A DNA stretch of 64,000 nt. Source: Pontibacter beigongshangensis. Lineage in GTDB: Bacteria > Bacteroidota > Bacteroidia > Cytophagales > Hymenobacteraceae. Made by a program: the position numbers and the translations under genes. Position 1 is the stretch's first letter. Each line of letters begins with the position of its first letter. Where the stretch lies: contig NZ_VFSD01000001.1 of the NCBI RefSeq assembly GCF_014332515.1, forward strand, positions 310,001 to 374,000. The letters are read 5' to 3'. The notes under the pieces are model-generated. The model was given only the letters and a program-made list of their open reading frames with translations. It was not told the origin of the DNA and did no database searches. This document shows, piece after piece, positions 59,414 through 64,000 of this stretch.

Positions 59414-61248
59414 TAGAAAGGCGGTGGTTCCGCTTGATATTCTGTAATCTTCTCTTCACTAAATTCGCTTGGCGTACTGTGCCTGAACTCCTGCCTACTT
59501 GGTCCTTCGGGTGGTTTCGGGAATGGGCTATCAGTGTTCCGCATTAGCTCAATCGGGCTTACACCGTTTAGAAAATACCTGTTAGATGATCTGTCGAATA
59601 TGATCCCATGACAGGCCCCCGGTATGCCTACCAGCTTTTGCTTCTTGATCTTGTCTGAGTAAAACACGACCTGCGTATCTGAAGGGCTTGCCCCTCTGTT
59701 GGGCCTGTGTACTACCAGAACATTATCTGCCTTGTCTGCGAAGGTGCCGCCCCCTTTGATGTTGTAAAGTATCGGCTTGGGGTAGTTCCCTTTCTCATTT
59801 GGCCGGGGCGTGTTCTGATGCGCTACCAGGTGCATGCTTACATCATTCTCTTTCGTGAACCTCGTTAGGCTGCTCATAAACCTGCTGATATACAAATCTT
59901 CCCTTTCACCTGGGTTCATCATATGTTCAATCATGTTATAAGGGTCAAGAATGCAGCCCCGAACGCCCTTCCTTCTAATCAGGTAAAGAAACTTTTCTTC
60001 AATGATTTCAAGAGTGAAGTTCTTTGGCGGGTACACAATGAAAAAATGATCCCGCATGAATTTGGCCCCCTCCGCAAGTTGCGCCTCCGACATTAGGTTG
60101 TTCGGGAAAAACTTATCTGCTGACCTCCCGATATAGCTGTGAACCAAATCTGCGTAAAGCTCACGTACTGGTATGTTTTCAGGAGAGAATACAGCGAACT
60201 TCCAACCCTCTGCCATTGCTTTAATCAGGCAGAGCTGCAAAAGGAATTGTGTTTTCCCCTCGTTGTTGTAGCCTGTCCAGATGTTTACATCTCCCGTTCT
60301 CCATGTCCAGCACTCATCCAGTTCAGCGAAATAGGTAGTGGTGCCCCGCTTTGGCCCGTTGCGAAGGTCTGCAAGCATGTCCTCAAACACATCGTCTACA
60401 GTCCAGATACCTTCTACCTTTACATCTGATGCGTTAGCCAGTGCCTTCCCTAGTGCCTCTTTACCTTCAAATCTCAGCAGGTCGTTCGCGTCTTTATACT
60501 TGGCATCCCAATTAACCACCTTGCACTTTTCGGCACCTATCCTTCTGATGAGCTCCTCTTCCAGCCTTTTCCCGTTTTCGTCTTTGTCTACTGCAATGTA
60601 AACCGTTTCGGCTTCCTCAAACAGATCATAGCTGTTGTTCAGGCATTCGAGCTTCTTATCTATGTTCTTGTCGTTGGCGTTGGGTGCCCCCTGGTTAACC
60701 GATGTGGCGTTTGTGAATCCTGCCACCTCAAAGGCCATACAGTCAAGCTCTCCCTCACAAACTATAATCTCTTTCTGCCCCTTGCACCTGTCATAATTGT
60801 ACATGATGGCCTTTGACCCTGCTGACTGCCGGAAGTCCTTGCTATCAGTGTTCCGCTTTTTCACGTTGATAAGCTGCCCGTTTTCCAGGTAAGGGAACAC
60901 CAGCCACCCTTTTTCTTCTACTATCTTGTTTGCTATTACCACCTCTTGCGTAATGAACCGATCTGTGAAGAACTTTAGCCCTTTATCGGATAGTTTGGTG
61001 AAGTTCTTCTTTTCGGGCACCTGGTACATAGGGGTAAACTGTTCTTGTGTCTTGTATTGGTTAATCATGCCCTTTGCCTCACAGTGCATGCAGTGGTAAA
61101 CACCTACTGCCACCCCTGGCTTTGGCTTTGCCCTAACAGATAAGCACTTGTCTGCTTTCTTTTTTCGGGTGTGGCTGCATTCGTAGCAGATCGAGAAGTA
61201 TTCCTCTTTGCTGTAGCTGGCCGGAATAACTATATCCTCGTTGGTCAT
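59413..61248 (-). CDS. Bifunctional DNA primase/DnaB-type helicase
   Basis: T7 gp4/Twinkle-like replication protein, 611 residues. The N-terminal zinc site has C21, C24, C53 and C56. The TOPRIM primase core has VCEGELDCM (E165, D169) and YIAVDKDENGK (D221, D223). The C-terminal RecA-fold helicase has Walker A GYNNEGKTQ (326-334) and later LDPYNMIEH plus VAHQNTPRP, as in DnaB helicases. It unwinds and primes the phage replication fork, replacing or recruiting host functions. It is coupled to the Lin1244-type gene upstream. Confidence 0.92.
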   Translation of the reverse strand: MTNEDIVIPASYSKEEYFSICYECSHTRKKKADKCLSVRAKPKPGVAVGVYHCMHCEAKGMINQYKTQEQFTPMYQVPEKKNFTKLSDKGLKFFTDRFITQEVVIANKIVEEKGWLVFPYLENGQLINVKKRNTDSKDFRQSAGSKAIMYNYDRCKGQKEIIVCEGELDCMAFEVAGFTNATSVNQGAPNANDKNIDKKLECLNNSYDLFEEAETVYIAVDKDENGKRLEEELIRRIGAEKCKVVNWDAKYKDANDLLRFEGKEALGKALANASDVKVEGIWTVDDVFEDMLADLRNGPKRGTTTYFAELDECWTWRTGDVNIWTGYNNEGKTQFLLQLCLIKAMAEGWKFAVFSPENIPVRELYADLVHSYIGRSADKFFPNNLMSEAQLAEGAKFMRDHFFIVYPPKNFTLEIIEEKFLYLIRRKGVRGCILDPYNMIEHMMNPGEREDLYISRFMSSLTRFTKENDVSMHLVAHQNTPRPNEKGNYPKPILYNIKGGGTFADKADNVLVVHRPNRGASPSDTQVVFYSDKIKKQKLVGIPGACHGIIFDRSSNRYFLNGVSPIELMRNTDSPFPKPPEGPSRQEFRHSTPSEFSEEKITEYQAEPPPF

Positions 61249-62018
61249 TAGCTAGCATAGTTTTCTTTCCTGCCCCCAAACATTTCCATATAGCTTGGTC
61301 TTTTCTCCTGCTGCTTAAATTCCGGTTCAGAGAATGTTTTTGGGGCAAATAAACCTTGATAACCTGAACCTATACTGAATTCAATAATCTGTATTGCTCT
61401 ATGCTCCATGTTGCCAGCCTGTTTGCAAAGAGACTTCAGAGCAAGCATTTCGGATTTGATGCACTTATATTTAAACTTGTGCTGCAACCATTTGTATTCC
61501 TTCCAATCATTCCATGCTGCCGGGAATTCCTTCCCCTCAAAAGGATAAATAATTTTAGAATCTTCTTCAGGAGCTTGCTCCGTTAATTCCTTTATTTTAA
61601 TATCCTTTTCTTTCCTATCCTTTCCTTTCCTTTCCTTTATAGCATTGCTATCGGTATGCGTTGGCAATGCGTTCGCATCTTTCTCCCATCTCTTGTTTGC
61701 TGATTCTCTGGCTTTTTGTGATTTTTCTTCTCTCTGGCTAAGCCTTTTTTCAACTGATTTGCTACCAAAGGTCTTTCCATTTAAGTTGAATAAATCAAAG
61801 TCGTTAAGTATTGATTTTACTGTAGATTCGTCCGTTCGCAAGTCGTATGCAATACACTCGTAATCCAAAGGCATTGCATTCGCATTGTTGTACAAGTCCT
61901 CGATTATGCCCCAGAAGATTCCGTATCCAGTCATCCCATGCTTTAGAAGCAACTTCTTAATCTTAGCGTTGTTCCTGGTGTTATAGTCATGCGAGAAATA
62001 AAATGTGTCTTGTGCCAT
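61248..62018 (-). CDS. Replication protein with Lin1244/Lin1753-like (DUF4373) domain
   Basis: 256 residues. The N-terminal winged-helix module reads DTFYFSHDYNTRNNAKIKKL, then HGMTGYGIFWGIIEDLY and DESTVKSILNDFDLF. A Lys/Glu-rich linker (KERKGKDRKEKDIKIKEL) and a C-terminal globular part follow. Such proteins act as phage/plasmid replication initiators or helicase loaders. Placement directly before the primase-helicase supports that. An origin may lie inside or near this gene; I did not find iterons. Confidence 0.85.
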   Translation of the reverse strand: MAQDTFYFSHDYNTRNNAKIKKLLLKHGMTGYGIFWGIIEDLYNNANAMPLDYECIAYDLRTDESTVKSILNDFDLFNLNGKTFGSKSVEKRLSQREEKSQKARESANKRWEKDANALPTHTDSNAIKERKGKDRKEKDIKIKELTEQAPEEDSKIIYPFEGKEFPAAWNDWKEYKWLQHKFKYKCIKSEMLALKSLCKQAGNMEHRAIQIIEFSIGSGYQGLFAPKTFSEPEFKQQEKRPSYMEMFGGRKENYAS

Positions 62019-62020
62019 AT

Positions 62021-62662
62021 TTAAAAAAGAAGTTTAATCGTGTTTGGTAAATCTGATTGAGGCTCTGATGCCTTAGACATTTGCTTAAAGTATCCGCTCA
62101 GGTGATAAGATTCTTGAATGAAATCTCTAAAGTCAGATACTAAGGAGTTACAGGATGTGTCTTTTTTTGACAATCTCCATTCTTGAGTTGATTTTTTGAA
62201 AAACAAACCATCAAAATCATATTTGAAGGTGTAAATTGAACAGTGGGGATCATTATTATACATAAACACAAAGTCACCATTTGTATTTATGCTGCTCCCG
62301 ATAAGAATTGTCTTAATCTCAATTTGTGAGTAGGAAAGGTCATGATCTTCTAAAATACTCTTTATCCCTGTTACATATCGCTGCGCCTGCATATAGGCAT
62401 TAGCATCAATATCATTGAGTTTGCATTCAATAACTGTAATAACAATTTTCCTTCGGGCTGGGTATTCAATTGTAGGATCATATGGTATTTGCTTGTATTC
62501 AACATTTATCAAGTCAGCAATCCCGTAATTACCTAGATTTACCTGTTGCAACAATTGAATATTATCAGGTCTAAAAATCGAGTTAATCACCAAACCCCTG
62601 CTCCCAATCTTTTCAGGATTATTGTAAATCATGTTTTCTATATCCTTCTCTAAAAATTTCAT
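62021..62662 (-). CDS. Probable PD-(D/E)XK-fold nuclease-like protein
   Basis: 213 residues. The core fits the fold: a helix, then a strand with GNYGIADL (D50), later ITVIECKLND (E79-x-K81) and a following helix with MQAQRYVTGI (Q92), a NucS/Mrr-like arrangement. The N-terminus (FLEKDIENMIYNNPEKIG) resembles endonuclease NucS-type C-terminal domains. The catalytic residues appear intact. Role may be recombination, repair or host DNA degradation. It is encoded between the MTase/RHH region and the replication genes. Assignment is from motif spacing. Confidence 0.65.
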   Translation of the reverse strand: MKFLEKDIENMIYNNPEKIGSRGLVINSIFRPDNIQLLQQVNLGNYGIADLINVEYKQIPYDPTIEYPARRKIVITVIECKLNDIDANAYMQAQRYVTGIKSILEDHDLSYSQIEIKTILIGSSINTNGDFVFMYNNDPHCSIYTFKYDFDGLFFKKSTQEWRLSKKDTSCNSLVSDFRDFIQESYHLSGYFKQMSKASEPQSDLPNTIKLLF

Positions 62663-62768
62663 GGGTTATTTGGTTTTAGGTGTCATACATATTCTATGCA
62701 ATTCTATGAACTTCTATCCACTTATCAAAATAAAAACTCACTTTATTTGCATAGAAAAATATAAATAC

Positions 62769-62778
62769 CTATAATTGT
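62769..62778 (+). promoter_or_regulatory. Promoter element of the plus-strand RHH-like gene
   Basis: CCTATAATTG matches the core of the two cassette promoters near 45.8 and 46.1 kb. It lies 25 bases before the ATG at 62804. Confidence 0.5.
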
Positions 62779-62803
62779 CCTATTAAATCCTATTCACTTA
62801 ATT

Positions 62804-62995
62804 ATGGCAGCCAAAGAGTACGTTAACTATCCGGTAAGACTAGAGAAAACCCTTTATGAAGTGGCTCAGGAGTATTGTGCAAAGGAGGAAATTTCTTTAG
62901 CTGCTCTCCTGCGTAAGTTCCTGAAAGCACATCTGGCTGAAAAGGGCATTACAGTAGACTAACCCCTCCTTTCTCATGCTGCGAACAGATTTAGC
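62804..62995 (+). CDS. Small ribbon-helix-helix-like protein, 63 aa
   Basis: Plus-strand gene amid minus-strand early genes. Residues 5-47 fit a ribbon-helix-helix DNA-binding protein: EYVNYPVRLEKTLYEVAQEY as strand and first helix, then EEISLAALLRKFLKAHLAE as second helix. It reads on through an A5 run to TAG 62993-62995 and overlaps the methyltransferase 3' end by 22 bases; one base less in the A run would give a stop at codon 53 with a more family-like end, so the last 15 residues are uncertain. It is a candidate phage transcription regulator. Confidence 0.55.
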
Positions 62996-63603
62996 TGGCG
63001 TTTGTGCTGGTTAAACCTGGCAAGCCCTTTTTCAAAGTATTCCTGATCTATCTCACAGCCTACAAATTCTTTCACCTGGTAGTCATAAGCGGCTATTACT
63101 GAACTCATGCTGCCTAAGTGGGTGTCTAGTATCTTCATATCAGGAGTGGCGTAGTTCTTTAAGAGCCATTTGTAGAGCTTTACAGGCTTCTGTGTGGGGT
63201 GATTTTTCCCGTTTGAATAGGCTTCCACCCTGCTCATTCTGAAAGCTTTAGAGGCTTTATCAAAAGAAGTCCAAGCTAACTCAAAATCTGACCCTGTAAA
63301 TACTTGCATCTTATCCCAAATAAGATTGCACCGTGTAGCTGGCAAATCGAAATAATTGCCGCCCCATATAATTTGATGATTTGAAACCCTGAAAAGCTCT
63401 GTAAAATATTCAATAGTGGGCACACTATCCCATTTTATGGAGTTCCTGTTATTATCAAACTTTGCTTTTCTTGTGCCTCCTCCATCAACTAACTTGTTCC
63501 CTATCCCATAGGGCGGATCAACGATGGCAAGTGAGAAATACTTATCAGGGTAACGAGCCATTACCTGTAGGCAGTCCTCGTTGAATAGTTGTATGTTGCT
63601 CAT
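62974..63603 (-). CDS. DNA adenine-type methyltransferase (beta-class order)
   Basis: 209 residues. Motif IV DPPYGI is at residues 29-34, followed by the target-recognition region, NHPTQKPVKLYKW near 148 and the SAM-binding region ILDTHLGSMSSVIAAY near 168. DPPY favours N6-adenine (or N4-cytosine) methylation. Motif I FxGxG is degenerate (HLGSM), a form I recall from other phage enzymes. No restriction partner is adjacent, so it is an orphan enzyme, probably protecting phage DNA. Recognition site unknown. Confidence 0.85.
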   Translation of the reverse strand: MSNIQLFNEDCLQVMARYPDKYFSLAIVDPPYGIGNKLVDGGGTRKAKFDNNRNSIKWDSVPTIEYFTELFRVSNHQIIWGGNYFDLPATRCNLIWDKMQVFTGSDFELAWTSFDKASKAFRMSRVEAYSNGKNHPTQKPVKLYKWLLKNYATPDMKILDTHLGSMSSVIAAYDYQVKEFVGCEIDQEYFEKGLARFNQHKRQLNLFAA

Positions 63604-63825
63604 TTATGCTGCTCTTTTAAGGGGTTCTTTTCTCTTTCTTCCTCTAGTCCTGCACCTTTTCGCCTTCTTATTAAGCTCTGTAGGCACTTTGTAGGTGTAC
63701 CGGGTTGGTTCCCACTTCTCAATACTTCGAGGCTCTGGTGGCCTGAATACGGGGCTTGCATTGGCTTCTTCTAGTGCCATGCGCTCTGCCTGTTCGGGGG
63801 TAAGGTTCCAGAAATCAAAACTCAT
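63604..63825 (-). CDS. Small hypothetical phage protein, 73 aa
   Basis: MSFDFWNLTPEQAERMALEE at the start, then Pro-rich and a strongly basic end (KKAKRCRTRGRKRKEPLKRA). It is encoded directly before the methyltransferase on the same strand and overlaps the gene upstream by 11 bases. Unknown; possible nucleic-acid binding tail. Confidence 0.55.
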   Translation of the reverse strand: MSFDFWNLTPEQAERMALEEANASPVFRPPEPRSIEKWEPTRYTYKVPTELNKKAKRCRTRGRKRKEPLKRAA

Positions 63826-64000
63826 AGCTGTTAAACTCTTTCTCCGGTGTCATCTGCACCTGCTCAAACACTCTCATTACCTTTGCTCTGAACTCTAAGG
63901 GGTATTCCAGCTTGCAGGGGTATCGTAAAACGCTCTCATCCCCTGTTTTTAGCCACTTCTGCACCATTAGCACCTCTGCCTCTTCGTTGTAATGATCCAA
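63815..64000 (-). CDS. Hypothetical phage protein, truncated by the window edge
   Basis: Only the C-terminal 61 residues are inside the window; the frame is open at the edge. It includes EAEVLMVQKWLKTGDESVLR and ends EKEFNSYEF. No family recognised. It overlaps the following gene. Confidence 0.5.
   Translation of the reverse strand: MDHYNEEAEVLMVQKWLKTGDESVLRYPCKLEYPLEFRAKVMRVFEQVQMTPEKEFNSYEF

Larger units (their letters stand above)
23033..64000 (-). mobile_element. Siphovirus-like prophage, left end within the window, right end beyond it
   Basis: About 41 kb of tightly packed genes, nearly all on the minus strand, in a standard tailed-phage order: replication, terminase, portal, head, connector, tail chaperones, tape measure, tail tip, fibres, lysis. 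The left boundary is set at about 23,030, where a host-like start codon frame changes to unrelated sequence. Absence of a contractile sheath, plus the tape measure and G/GT-type chaperone, supports a long non-contractile tail. No integrase, excisionase or repressor is visible in the window; they are expected past 64,000 if the element is temperate. Confidence 0.9.

Noticed and set aside
23033..64000. Integrase, repressor or toxin-antitoxin pair inside the prophage
   Set aside because: I found no integrase or helix-turn-helix repressor of the cI type. The plus-strand RHH-like genes lack a toxin partner that I could recognise.
1..64000. CRISPR array or insertion sequence
   Set aside because: No regularly spaced direct repeats, no transposase frame and no terminal inverted repeats of IS type were seen. 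The dispersed CCTCCGGAGG repeat is too scattered to be an array.

Overview
The window looks like the chromosome of a Bacteroidota bacterium, probably a Pontibacter- or Hymenobacter-like Cytophagales member. The evidence is a T9SS-sorted secreted protein, the long 'inserted' form of IspG, a type III glutamine synthetase, a DUF6728-like mini membrane protein, a spheroidene monooxygenase-like carotenoid gene, and promoters of the Bacteroidota TAnnTTTG type. The species assignment is inference. Two very different halves meet at about 23.03 kb.

Positions 1-23.0 kb are ordinary host chromosome on both strands: a ClC channel (cut by the window edge), NhaA, an ACP phosphodiesterase-like protein, a PNPOx-fold protein, CrtA-like, a DsbA/FrnE-like oxidoreductase, LeuRS, MarR, IspG, GS-III, a large discoidin/cadherin T9SS protein and an LTA-synthase-like sulfatase. 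The intergenic regions carry at least seven copies of a short dispersed repeat built on the palindrome CCTCCGGAGG; I found none in the second half.

From about 23.03 kb to the right edge lies one continuous siphovirus-like prophage, read almost wholly on the minus strand. Its left end appears to cut a host gene after its seventh codon; the surviving start (MKKVAFY) resembles Bacteroidota mtaB. Moving right to left (the direction of transcription) there is an early block (unknown small ORFs, adenine methyltransferase, PD-(D/E)XK-like nuclease, Lin1244/Lin1753 replication protein, primase-helicase); a run of ATGA-coupled small genes; dUTPase, an HNH-AP2 endonuclease and YopX; a tRNA-like element; terminase small and large subunits, portal and minor head protein; scaffold and capsid; head completion proteins; a tail assembly chaperone with a probable -1 programmed frameshift; tape measure; tail tip and fibre proteins; a beta-helix spike; and a lysis module (M15 endolysin, holin-like proteins, a lipoprotein spanin candidate) that also holds a PhoD-like phosphatase. 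No integrase or immunity repressor is visible, so the right end and attR lie beyond the window.

Features that break the pattern are a five-gene plus-strand cassette (45.1-46.3 kb) set inside the minus-strand head genes, with its own repeated promoters and an operator-like inverted repeat; a plus-strand ribbon-helix-helix-like gene at 62.8 kb with the same promoter sequence; a 102-nt tRNA-like element with no recognisable anticodon arm; and two near-identical 14-codon mini-ORFs fused by stop/start overlaps between early genes. The prophage reads as a complete, well-packed late operon with no obvious decay, apart from the limits set by the window edge.
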